Source of the DNA: Methylotenera sp.
Lineage (GTDB): Bacteria > Pseudomonadota > Gammaproteobacteria > Burkholderiales > Methylophilaceae
Length of the DNA: 6,248 nucleotides
Direction: 5' to 3'
Assembly: GCA_027310735.1 (NCBI GenBank)
Contig: DAIDAH010000160.1
Location: forward strand, 1-6,248
The notes beneath the pieces were generated by a model that was not told where the DNA came from, made no database searches, and saw nothing but the letters and a program-made list of their open reading frames with translations. Shown piece by piece: positions 1 through 6,051 of the stretch; within the stretch, counting starts at the first letter, position 1; the number at the start of each line of letters is the position of its first letter. Made by a program: the position numbers and the translations under genes.

Positions 1-1086
1 CTCTGTAATATTGCGGTCACCCAGTAAGTGGCAAAATGTTTTAAATGCACCAGGTTTTTCTGGAATAGTGACGGCTAATACCGCTTCACGCTTCTCACCA
101 ATTTCTGCGCGCTCAGCAATAAAACGTAAACGGTCAAAATTCATGTTTGCACCAGAAGCAATTGCAACCAAGGTTTCATTTTTCAGGTTATTACGTTTGG
201 CATACTCTTTGGCGCCTGCAACAGCTAATGCGCCAGCGGGCTCTAAAATGCTACGCGTATCTTCAAATACGTCTTTAATTGCGGCGCAAATTGCGTCATT
301 GTCGACTACGATCATTTCATCAACGTATTGTTGGCATAATGCAAATGTGTGCTTGCCTACTTGTTTTACGGCGGCGCCATCAGCAAATAGGCCGACTTGC
401 TCCAGCATTACGCGCTCGCCTTTCTTCAGGGATTCTGTCATAGCTTCAGCATCACGCGCTTCTACCCCAATTATTTTAATTTCTGGGCGGACAGCTTTGA
501 TATAGGCGGCAACGCCAGCGATTAATCCACCACCGCCTACGCAGCAGAATATTGCATTGATAGGCTCTGGATGCTCATTCAGAATTTCCATCGCAATGGT
601 GCCTTGGCCAGCGATTACATCGGGATCATCGTAAGGGTGCACGAATGTGAGACCTTCTGATTGCTCAAGCTCAAGTGCACGAGTGTAGGAGTCTGAGTAG
701 CTGTCTCCGAACAGGACCACCTCAGCGCCACGGCTTTTTACCGCATTAATCTTAATTTGAGGTGTGGTGGTGGGCATAACAATCACTGCCCGACAGCCTA
801 GTTTCTGTGCGCTGAGTGCAACGCCTTGTGCGTGGTTGCCAGCACTTGCTGCAATCACACCTTTTGCTAATACATCGGCGGGTAGGCTAGCCATTTTGTT
901 ATAGGCGCCACGCAACTTAAATGAGAATACCGGCTGCATATCTTCGCGCTTTAGTAACACGTTATTTTGTATGCGTCTGGATAAGTTAGGCTGCAATTCG
1001 AGTGGCGTAACTTTAGCAACGTCATAGACGTGGGAGTGTTTTATTTTATTTAAATAATCGTTGATGTTGAGCAATGCGTCATTCAT
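1..1086 (-). CDS. ilvA: Threonine ammonia-lyase (threonine deaminase), biosynthetic; C-terminus outside window
   Basis: This PLP enzyme deaminates L-threonine to 2-oxobutanoate, the first committed step of isoleucine synthesis, in the cytoplasm. The reverse-strand translation gives 362 residues in one open frame that runs off the left edge; family members are about 500 residues. Visible landmarks are SFKLRGAYN at about 55-63, whose Lys57 is the expected PLP Schiff-base lysine (Lys62 in E. coli), SAGNHAQG at 81-88, the glycine-rich phosphate-binding loop GGGGLIAG at 184-191, and SGANMNFDR at 311-319. From about residue 333 the sequence (REAVLAVTIPEKPGAF) matches the start of the regulatory ACT-like domain, so this is the isoleucine-regulated biosynthetic form rather than a short catabolic TdcB type. 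The start is uncertain: ATG at 1086 gives an N-terminus close in length to E. coli IlvA but has no clear Shine-Dalgarno, and in-frame ATGs also lie at 1122 and 1128. It is transcribed divergently from rpiA. Confidence 0.95.
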   Translation of the reverse strand, partial: MNDALLNINDYLNKIKHSHVYDVAKVTPLELQPNLSRRIQNNVLLKREDMQPVFSFKLRGAYNKMASLPADVLAKGVIAASAGNHAQGVALSAQKLGCRAVIVMPTTTPQIKINAVKSRGAEVVLFGDSYSDSYTRALELEQSEGLTFVHPYDDPDVIAGQGTIAMEILNEHPEPINAIFCCVGGGGLIAGVAAYIKAVRPEIKIIGVEARDAEAMTESLKKGERVMLEQVGLFADGAAVKQVGKHTFALCQQYVDEMIVVDNDAICAAIKDVFEDTRSILEPAGALAVAGAKEYAKRNNLKNETLVAIASGANMNFDRLRFIAERAEIGEKREAVLAVTIPEKPGAFKTFCHLLGDRNITE

Positions 1087-1184
1087 GGGAGTGTTTGGAT
1101 ACTTTTGGCAATTTTCAATCATTGCCATGCAGTGTATAGTAATAGATGTTTGTAATTATAAAGAAAATATAAGGGTTTAAGTAA
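1087..1184. promoter_or_regulatory. Divergent ilvA/rpiA intergenic region with candidate promoters
   Basis: This 98-bp gap must hold the start signals of both divergent genes. For rpiA, TTTTCA (1112-1117) and TATAGT (1135-1140) are separated by 17 bp, a plausible sigma70 promoter (4/6 and 5/6 matches), followed by the Shine-Dalgarno AAGGG at 1171-1175, nine bases before the ATG. For ilvA, the reverse strand carries a perfect TATAAT (plus-strand 1155-1160), but no good -35 sits upstream of it. The promoter calls rest on pattern matching only and are weak. A dyad at 1106-1127 is listed separately. Confidence 0.35.
1106..1127. repeat. Perfect 7-bp inverted repeat (TGGCAAT-N8-ATTGCCA)
   Basis: TGGCAAT at 1106-1112 and ATTGCCA at 1121-1127 are exact reverse complements separated by 8 bases. 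The dyad overlaps the candidate rpiA -35 element and lies 20 bp upstream of the ilvA ATG at 1086. It could be an operator for one or both genes or a hairpin in the ilvA leader. It could also be coincidental. No specific regulator is recognised. Confidence 0.4.
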
Positions 1185-1844
1185 ATGGCTTATACACAAG
1201 ATGAATTGAAGCAACAAGTGGCTAAAGCTGCAGTTGAGTATGTAAAAGGTGGCATCATTGGCGTGGGAACCGGGTCAACAGCCAACTTTTTTATTGAGGA
1301 GTTGGCTAAAGTAAAACATAAGATTGATGGAGCTGTAGCTAGTTCTGAAGCGACAGCGCAGCGTTTGCGAGCACGTGGTATTGAAGTCTTCGATCTTAAT
1401 AGTGTCGATGGCATGGATATTTATGTAGATGGCGCTGATGAAATCACTGAGCATTTGCATATGCTAAAAGGTGGTGGTGGTGCGTTAACGCGTGAAAAGA
1501 TTGTTGCTGCTTGTGCTAAACAATTTATCTGTATTTGTGATGAGACTAAATATGTGCCAGTGCTAGGTAAGTTTCCATTGCCTGTTGAAGTGCTGCCTAT
1601 GGCCAGAAGCTACGTGGCGCGTGAGTTGGTTAAGTTGGGTGGTCAGCCGAGTTTGCGTGACTTTACGACAGATAATGGCAATCTGATTTTAGATGTGCAT
1701 GGCTTAACTATTACAGACCCTATTGCGATGGAGTCAAAAATTAATCAGATCGTTGGGGTCGTGACCAACGGTTTGTTTGCCGCTCGACCAGCTAATGTAT
1801 TGTTGTTAGCAACCGCAGATGGTGTTAAAACTTATAAAAAGTAG
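1185..1844 (+). CDS. rpiA: Ribose-5-phosphate isomerase A
   Basis: RpiA interconverts ribose 5-phosphate and ribulose 5-phosphate in the non-oxidative pentose phosphate pathway; in a methylotroph using the ribulose monophosphate cycle it would also help regenerate the formaldehyde acceptor (inference from the presumed host). The protein is 219 residues, the same length as E. coli RpiA, and aligns by eye without gaps over most of its length. The phosphate-binding loop GVGTGST lies at 26-32, the active-site DGADEI at 82-87 (Asp82, Asp85), KGGG at 95-98 (Lys95) and LTREK at 101-105, where Glu104 corresponds to the catalytic Glu103 of E. coli. GKFPLPVEV and the C-terminal DGVKT are also typical. 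AAGGG nine bases before the ATG supports the start. The gene is followed by phoU on the same strand after 137 bp with no clear terminator, so some readthrough into phoU is possible. Confidence 0.97.
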   Translation: MAYTQDELKQQVAKAAVEYVKGGIIGVGTGSTANFFIEELAKVKHKIDGAVASSEATAQRLRARGIEVFDLNSVDGMDIYVDGADEITEHLHMLKGGGGALTREKIVAACAKQFICICDETKYVPVLGKFPLPVEVLPMARSYVARELVKLGGQPSLRDFTTDNGNLILDVHGLTITDPIAMESKINQIVGVVTNGLFAARPANVLLLATADGVKTYKK

Positions 1845-1981
1845 AGTGGTCTATTGATTCAGAACAGTAACAATAAATTGAAATGTGGTATGAAATATTG
1901 TTGTCATATTTATACGTTATCCTTTTAGCCAAATATTGTAATTAGCAAACGCTATGATTAAAAAATTCACAAGGAACTATC

Positions 1982-2689
1982 ATGCCATCTGAACATACCT
2001 TTAAGCAGTACGATGCCGATTTAGAAGCCGTTCGCGGTAAAGTGCTTGAAATGGGCGGCTTAGTTGAGCAGCAAATTGTGAGTGCGTTAGAAGCATTGGT
2101 GAAGTTAGACCAAAATCTGGCAAAAGAAGTCATGGCTAATGACCATAACGTCAATGCGCTAGAAGTGCAAATTGATGAAGACTGTAGTCATATCATCGCG
2201 CGTCGTCAGCCTGCAGCTGGAGATTTGCGGATGGTGATGATGATGGTTAAAACCATTACTGACTTAGAGCGTATTGGTGATGAGGCCACTAAAATTGCGC
2301 GTACAGCTCAAAAGATTTTTGAACAAGATCGTATGTACAAACCACGCTTTAATGAAATTAAAGCAATGGTGGCTCTGGTGCGTGAGATGTTACGTACAGC
2401 TTTAGATGCCTTTGCTCGCTTGGATGTTAGCAAAACCGTAGAGGTCGCAAAGCAGGATGAGCAAGTGGATGAGCAGTTCCGCGCGGCTATGCGTCAGTTG
2501 ATTACATTTATGTTGGAAGACCCTCGTACTATTTCAATGTCGCTAGAAGTGTTGTTTGTTGCAAAAGCAATTGAGCGTATTGGTGATCATGCAAAAAATA
2601 TTGCTGAGTATGTGGTGTATATGGTGAAGGGAAAAGACGTGCGTCATACTTCCGTGCAGGATATGGAGCGTGAGACTTTACAGTCTTAG
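1982..2689 (+). CDS. phoU: Phosphate signalling regulator PhoU
   Basis: PhoU is a cytoplasmic all-helical protein that links the Pst phosphate transporter to the PhoR/PhoB two-component system and damps phosphate uptake and Pho induction when phosphate is plentiful. The 235-residue product matches the family length (E. coli 241) and shows the internal duplication of two three-helix bundles. Each half carries the metal-binding signature: DLERIGDEATKIA at 94-106 and ERIGDHAKNIAEYV at 198-211. RRQPAAGDLR at 74-83 is also highly characteristic. The start is supported by AAGGA at 1971-1975, six bases from the ATG. No pstSCAB or phoBR genes are in the window, so phoU here sits apart from the usual pst operon neighbours, at least on the visible side. 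Transcription ends at the hairpin just downstream. Confidence 0.97.
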   Translation: MPSEHTFKQYDADLEAVRGKVLEMGGLVEQQIVSALEALVKLDQNLAKEVMANDHNVNALEVQIDEDCSHIIARRQPAAGDLRMVMMMVKTITDLERIGDEATKIARTAQKIFEQDRMYKPRFNEIKAMVALVREMLRTALDAFARLDVSKTVEVAKQDEQVDEQFRAAMRQLITFMLEDPRTISMSLEVLFVAKAIERIGDHAKNIAEYVVYMVKGKDVRHTSVQDMERETLQS

Positions 2690-2701
2690 GATGATTCTGA
2701 T

Positions 2702-2735
2702 AACAAAAAAGCGCTTTAATTAGCGCTTTTTTGTT
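2702..2735. terminator. Bidirectional Rho-independent terminator between phoU and yggX
   Basis: A perfect 14-bp inverted repeat (2702-2715 with 2722-2735) has the core AGCGCT and a 6-base loop. The core is flanked by A-runs on the left and T-runs on the right, so a U-tract follows the GC-rich stem on either strand. It lies 12 bp after the phoU stop and 37 bp beyond the yggX stop, as expected for a shared terminator between convergent genes. Confidence 0.9.
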
Positions 2736-2772
2736 TTTAAAGTTATGTGCTCAACGTGGATTGGAGCACGAC

Positions 2773-3048
2773 TTATTTATTTTTTTCTGGAACGTATCCA
2801 CTTACTGCATCAGCGCCATCACCGAAAAAGTATTTTTCGGTTTGTTCGCTCAAGTATTTACGTGCGCTTGGGTCGGCTAAACTCAAGCGATTTTCATTAA
2901 CTAGCATGGTTTGTTGTTTTAGCCATGCAGCCCATGCTTCTTTAGAGACTTGGGCGTAGATACGTTTGCCTAATTCGCCGGGGTAGGGTGGAAAGTCCAT
3001 ACCTTCTGCTTCTTTACCTAATTTAATGCAATTGACTATGCGTGCCAT
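2773..3048 (-). CDS. yggX: Probable Fe(2+)-trafficking / oxidative damage protection protein YggX
   Basis: YggX-family proteins are small cytoplasmic proteins linked in enterics to protection of iron-sulphur clusters from superoxide and to handling of labile Fe(II); the exact biochemistry is still debated. The 91-residue product is the usual length and matches the family from end to end: MARIVNCIKLGKEAEGMDF at the start with the conserved Cys7, then PPYPGELGKRIY at 20-31, WAAWLKQQTMLVNENRL in the middle, and the C-terminal AVSGYVPE. AAAGG on the coding strand (plus 3055-3059), six bases from the ATG, supports the start. It converges on phoU and diverges from dgkA, so it is probably transcribed alone. 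Another iron/superoxide gene, sodB, lies about 0.7 kb further on, but in a separate transcription unit. Confidence 0.95.
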   Translation of the reverse strand: MARIVNCIKLGKEAEGMDFPPYPGELGKRIYAQVSKEAWAAWLKQQTMLVNENRLSLADPSARKYLSEQTEKYFFGDGADAVSGYVPEKNK

Positions 3049-3194
3049 TGTTTGCCTTTACTTTTACCTATGGTTAGGAATCTAAAACGTTATGATAGCG
3101 CATGTTAAAATCTATGGTGCTAAAATCTGAAGCTTTACAGCTTCTGGTACAAAAAACTCATTTGCCTAAACTCAGGCGGTTTTATTGAAAGCAC
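3049..3194. promoter_or_regulatory. Divergent yggX/dgkA intergenic region
   Basis: The 146-bp gap should hold both promoters. For yggX, the reverse strand carries TTAACA (plus 3103-3108) and TAGATT (plus 3079-3084) with an 18-bp spacer (5/6 and 4/6 matches). For dgkA, TATGAT (3091-3096) is a fair -10 without a good -35. The same spot reads TATCAT on the other strand (3092-3097), so overlapping start signals are possible. The octamer TAAAATCT occurs twice, at 3106-3113 and 3121-3128, exactly 15 bp apart. All promoter calls here are tentative. Confidence 0.3.
3129..3144. repeat. Small perfect inverted repeat upstream of dgkA
   Basis: GAAGCT (3129-3134) and AGCTTC (3139-3144) form a 6-bp stem with a TTAC loop. 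It lies about 50 bases before the dgkA start and immediately follows the second TAAAATCT octamer. There is no T-run after it, so it is not a terminator. It may be a leader hairpin or operator, or chance. Confidence 0.3.
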
Positions 3195-3629
3195 ATGATG
3201 CAATCTTCACAGAAAAAACAAACTAGAAATACTCAGCATCCACCTGCATCCAAGCATTTGGTAGTTAGCCCTTTTAAAGGTAAGACAGGCGTGCGTCGCT
3301 TAATCAATGCCTTTGGTTACTCTCTTGAGGGTTTTAAAGCGGCGTTTAAGCATGAGGATGCTTTCCGACAAGAGGTGTTTTTAACATTGATATTAGTGCC
3401 CCTAGCTTTTTATTTGGATAAAAGTCCTGTTGAGAAAGCGCTTATGATCGCAAGTGTCTTACTCGTGCTAATTGTAGAGTTGCTTAACTCAGCGATTGAA
3501 GCGGCAGTAGACCATACGTCCACTGAACATCATGCGCTCGCCAAACAGGCTAAAGACATTGGTAGCGCGGCAGTATTTATTGCCTTGAGTATTATGGCGA
3601 TGGTTTGGGGCTTGCTTTTGCTTGGCTAG
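3195..3629 (+). CDS. dgkA: Diacylglycerol kinase (prokaryotic DgkA type)
   Basis: DgkA is an inner-membrane kinase that phosphorylates diacylglycerol to phosphatidate, recycling the diacylglycerol left by membrane-derived oligosaccharide and lipopolysaccharide modification. Three hydrophobic segments are visible at about 61-75, 82-105 and 124-143. Active-site residues of the E. coli enzyme are present with a constant offset of 26: Glu54 and the AFRQE motif (56-60), ELLNSAIEAAVD at 95-106 (Glu95 is the catalytic Glu69 equivalent, with Asn98 and Glu102), and AKDIGSAAV at 119-127 (Lys120, Asp121). The protein is 144 residues against 122 in E. coli; the extra length is a polar, basic N-terminal tail of about 30 residues. 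Two adjacent ATGs are possible starts: GAAAG at 3187-3191 is three bases from the ATG at 3195 but six from the one at 3198, so the second may be used. No later in-frame ATG precedes the conserved core. Confidence 0.95.
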   Translation: MMQSSQKKQTRNTQHPPASKHLVVSPFKGKTGVRRLINAFGYSLEGFKAAFKHEDAFRQEVFLTLILVPLAFYLDKSPVEKALMIASVLLVLIVELLNSAIEAAVDHTSTEHHALAKQAKDIGSAAVFIALSIMAMVWGLLLLG

Positions 3630-3665
3630 GATACCTAAAAGAGTGCTAGGCAATATAGTTTGATA

Positions 3666-3695
3666 AGAAAAAGGCCGCATTCGCGGCCTTTTTCT
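3666..3695. terminator. Bidirectional Rho-independent terminator between dgkA and sodB
   Basis: A perfect 13-bp inverted repeat (3666-3678 with 3683-3695) has a GGCCGC/GCGGCC core, an ATTC tetraloop, and a run of five A's before and five T's after the core. Each strand therefore shows a GC-rich stem followed by a U-tract. It lies 36 bp after the dgkA stop and 19 bp beyond the sodB stop, so it can serve both convergent genes. Confidence 0.93.
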
Positions 3696-3714
3696 ATTGA
3701 GAGCAATTTAATGC

Positions 3715-4299
3715 TTAAGCAGCGAAGTTTGCGCTAGCAAAATCCCAGTTTGCTAAAGATGTTAAAAATGTTTCAACAAATTTAGCGCGTAGATTGCGGT
3801 AGTCAATGTAGTACGCGTGCTCCCACACATCAATGGTCAATAGTGCTTTGTCGCCAGTGGTGAGTGGTGTGCCAGCGGCACCCATATTGACGATGTCCAC
3901 TGAACCATCGGCTTTTTCAACTAGCCATGTCCAGCCAGAACCGAAGTTGCCAACGGCTGAAGCTTGAAATGCTTTTTTGAATTCGTCGAATGAACCCCAT
4001 TTTGCGTTGATAGCGTCAGCTAATGCACCAGTTGGCGCACCTCCGCCATTTGGCTTCATGCTGCTCCAGAAGAATGTGTGATTCCAGATTTGCGCTGAGT
4101 TGTTGTAGATGCCAGCAGCAGATTTCTTGATGATTTCTTCTAGGCTTGCGTTTTCAAACTCTGTGCCTTTAATCAAATTGTTGAGGTTGGTCACATAAGT
4201 TTGGTGATGTTTACCGTAGTGGTATTCCATCGTTTCTTCTGAGATATGAGGAGCTAATGCACTTTTTGCATAAGGTAAGGCTGGTAATTGGTGTTCCAT
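3715..4299 (-). CDS. sodB: Superoxide dismutase [Fe]
   Basis: This cytoplasmic enzyme converts superoxide to oxygen and hydrogen peroxide. The 194-residue product is the usual length for the Fe/Mn family. The metal ligands are all present: His27 in YHYGKHHQTYV, His74 in WNHTFFW, and Asp157 and His161 in DVWEHAYYIDYRN. Gln70 in the AQIWNHTFFW stretch, corresponding to Gln69 of E. coli SodB, together with FGSGWTWLV at 119-127, points to the iron form rather than the manganese form. No signal peptide is present. AAAGGA on the coding strand (plus 4305-4310), five bases from the ATG, supports the start. xerC ends 80 bp upstream on the same strand without an obvious terminator between them; a TATTAT (plus 4342-4347) could be a -10 for a separate sodB promoter, but no good -35 accompanies it. 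Confidence 0.97.
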   Translation of the reverse strand: MEHQLPALPYAKSALAPHISEETMEYHYGKHHQTYVTNLNNLIKGTEFENASLEEIIKKSAAGIYNNSAQIWNHTFFWSSMKPNGGGAPTGALADAINAKWGSFDEFKKAFQASAVGNFGSGWTWLVEKADGSVDIVNMGAAGTPLTTGDKALLTIDVWEHAYYIDYRNLRAKFVETFLTSLANWDFASANFAA

Positions 4300-4379
4300 G
4301 ATAATCCTTTACAGTGAAATGTCTTGAAGTGTTATTTTGCCATAATAGTGGTGTATTTTAGTAGGGTATTGCCTTTAAG

Positions 4380-5261
4380 TCACTTTTTTCTGGCGCGAGG
4401 GTGTGCTTTATCGTAGATGGAGGCTAAATGCTGAAAATCAAGGTGCGTATAGACTTGCGTGGTACTAATGTTGGCATGGCCTAGCATTTCTTGTACGGCG
4501 CGTAAGTCTTGACTGGATTGTAGTACATGCGTAGCAAAGCTGTGGCGCAATAAGTGAGGGTGCATGTCTGTGTTGATGCCTTGTTTTATTGCCCAACCTT
4601 TCATGCGATATTGCACCGCACGTGGGGTGATTCTTCGTCCTTGCTGCGTGACAAACAATGCTTTAGGATTTTTTTCATCGATGCTGATGAGCGCGCGTTG
4701 CTGTAACCAATTTTGTAACGCACTCATGGCGTGGCTACCCATAGGCACAATGCGTGTTTTATTGCCTTTGCCGGTTACGGTGACAGTGCCAGCAGTGAAG
4801 TCCAGCATGTCCATGTCTAGATTGACGAGCTCGGCCAAGCGTAAGCCTGATGAGTAAAATAACTCTAAGATGGCATGGTCACGCCGTTCGAGTATGCCGT
4901 CACCTTGAATATCTACAAATTTGACGGCCTGATCTACAGAGAGTGCTTGCGGTAATGTTTTGGCTGTTTTGGGTGCGCGTAACCCAATCACAGGATTTTG
5001 CGTGTAGCCCTTGTGATGAATTAAATAATCATAGAAGCCACGCCATGCCGAGAGTGCGCGCGCAATAGTTTTGCCACTGAGCTCTCGGCTATGCAAGATT
5101 GCAATAAAGCGTCTGACTTGCGTGTTTTGAAGTTGGTCTAACGGCGTGTTGCTGGCAAGTGTTTGTAGTAGTTTAATGTCGCGAACATAGCTTTTACAAG
5201 TCAGCGTACTTAGGCCGCGCTCAAAGGTTAAATGCTGAATATAATCGTTGAGATGATCCAT
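4380..5261 (-). CDS. xerC: Tyrosine recombinase XerC
   Basis: With XerD, XerC resolves chromosome dimers at the dif site near the replication terminus. The 293-residue product has the standard two parts: an N-terminal SAM-like core-binding domain (about 1-85) and a C-terminal catalytic domain (about 105-280). The complete catalytic set is visible: Arg141 in SSGLRLAEL, Lys165 in TGKGNKTR, His236 and Arg239 in HPHLLRHSFATH, His262 in LGHANISTTQ, and the nucleophile Tyr271 in VYTH. Family features and the neighbouring DUF484 and dapF genes favour XerC over XerD or a mobile integrase. The ATG at 5261 is the only reasonable start, because no in-frame start codon lies between it and the upstream gene, but it lacks a clear Shine-Dalgarno. 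The upstream DUF484 stop is only 38 bp away, so translation probably depends on the operon message. Confidence 0.96.
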   Translation of the reverse strand: MDHLNDYIQHLTFERGLSTLTCKSYVRDIKLLQTLASNTPLDQLQNTQVRRFIAILHSRELSGKTIARALSAWRGFYDYLIHHKGYTQNPVIGLRAPKTAKTLPQALSVDQAVKFVDIQGDGILERRDHAILELFYSSGLRLAELVNLDMDMLDFTAGTVTVTGKGNKTRIVPMGSHAMSALQNWLQQRALISIDEKNPKALFVTQQGRRITPRAVQYRMKGWAIKQGINTDMHPHLLRHSFATHVLQSSQDLRAVQEMLGHANISTTQVYTHLDFQHLASIYDKAHPRARKK

Positions 5262-5299
5262 TGTGCGCTGATTAGTTGCTTGCCTAGAATTCTTGCCGC

Positions 5300-6001
5300 C
5301 TAAAGATTCAGCGCAAACAGATGGTTGACTAGCGCGGTTGCAACCAACTCGCCGATACGCTCAAGGTACATCGTCCCCATGTCTGATTTGAAGCGATTTT
5401 TATCTTCTGCACCGAGTATCAATACGCCAAAGGCGCGCTGATTAACGGATTGTTTTGCTAGTGGAATAAATGCGAATGAATGCAGGTTTTCGTCTAGTAA
5501 GTTGCCAGATGCAGCTGGTCTGGTGCCACAATATGGTGCTGCTAAACTCATAACCCAACTGCTGAAGTCTTCATCGACAGCGGTGAAAACATCGTCTTGG
5601 GTAATAGCGCTATTGCTGGGTCTAATCCAGATGCGTAGCAGAGATTGAGATACTGAAAATTCTAGTTCCAATATCTCGGAAATTTGTTCTTGCAGTGTGA
5701 TAAAGCTTTGGTTGGTGAGCAGTTGTACGCTTAGTTTGTGTACTTTTTCACTGATCACTTCATTTTCTTCAGCATTCTTGATCATTTGCGTCGTAATGCC
5801 TTCAAGCATACGGATTTTGTCGCGTTGTGCTAATTGCTGGCGCTCAGCCAGTGAGATTACGCCGCTACCATGTGGGCTGGGCAGAAATATGTCGCTGAGT
5901 AAGTTTGCATGCTGTTCAAAGAAATGCGGTTCACTGCGTAAAAAAGCACTGATTTGCTCGGCTGTGATTTTGGTCTGGTTTTCTTGTTGCGTTGTTGTCA
6001 T
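5300..6001 (-). CDS. DUF484 family protein (YigA-like)
   Basis: This is a member of the DUF484 family, whose function is not established; the E. coli member is YigA. The 233-residue product begins with the typical ITAEQISAFLRSEPHFFEQHANLLSDI stretch (about 12-38), followed by PSPHGSGVISLAERQ and a helical, charged segment (about 50-95) that may form a coiled coil. The rest (about 100-230) has the alternating strand/helix character of a GAF-like domain, with FAFIPLAKQ and FGVLILGAEDKNRF as conserved-looking strands. No signal peptide or membrane segment is seen. It sits between dapF (32 bp upstream) and xerC (38 bp downstream), the usual placement of this family, which suggests co-transcription. 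The Shine-Dalgarno AAAGGA (plus 6013-6018) is 11 bases from the ATG, slightly long; no other in-frame start lies between. A sensing role is only a guess from the GAF resemblance. Confidence 0.9.
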   Translation of the reverse strand: MTTTQQENQTKITAEQISAFLRSEPHFFEQHANLLSDIFLPSPHGSGVISLAERQQLAQRDKIRMLEGITTQMIKNAEENEVISEKVHKLSVQLLTNQSFITLQEQISEILELEFSVSQSLLRIWIRPSNSAITQDDVFTAVDEDFSSWVMSLAAPYCGTRPAASGNLLDENLHSFAFIPLAKQSVNQRAFGVLILGAEDKNRFKSDMGTMYLERIGELVATALVNHLFALNL

Positions 6002-6029
6002 TGCTAGTGTTGTCCTTTAATTGCATGGA

Positions 6030-6051
6030 ACAATTACGGTAAGGTAATTGT
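6030..6051 (-). repeat. Inverted repeat across the dapF stop codon
   Basis: On the plus strand ACAATTAC (6030-6037) and GTAATTGT (6044-6051) are perfect reverse complements with a 6-base loop. The dapF TAA (6034-6036) lies inside one arm. The stem is AT-rich and is not followed by a U-run on the coding strand, so it is not a normal terminator. It could be a weak mRNA hairpin between dapF and the DUF484 gene. Confidence 0.4.

Noticed and set aside
11..505. A long plus-strand open frame of 164 codons
   Set aside because: It lies antisense to ilvA, whose reverse-strand translation has unmistakable threonine deaminase motifs; the plus-strand product is Ser/Ala-rich without recognisable domains, so it is a shadow frame.
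1901..1918. A possible Pho box upstream of phoU (TTGTCAT at 1901-1907)
   Set aside because: One half resembles the PhoB repeat CTGTCAT, but the second repeat expected 11 bp on (1912-1918) matches poorly, so this is probably chance.
1845..1981. A terminator or separate phoU promoter between rpiA and phoU
   Set aside because: Only a short CAAT-AA-ATTG palindrome (1871-1880) without a T-run was found, and TATGAT at 1953-1958 has no -35 at proper spacing; neither is strong enough to annotate.
2773..4299. yggX, dgkA and sodB as a stress-response island or new system
   Set aside because: Each gene is in its own transcription unit, with alternating strands and two terminators among them. All are ordinary core genes, so the proximity alone does not support a joint system.
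4380..5261. Tyrosine recombinase as a sign of an integrated mobile element
   Set aside because: The gene has full XerC character and sits behind dapF and DUF484 as in other proteobacteria. There is no tRNA, attachment repeat or cargo next to it.
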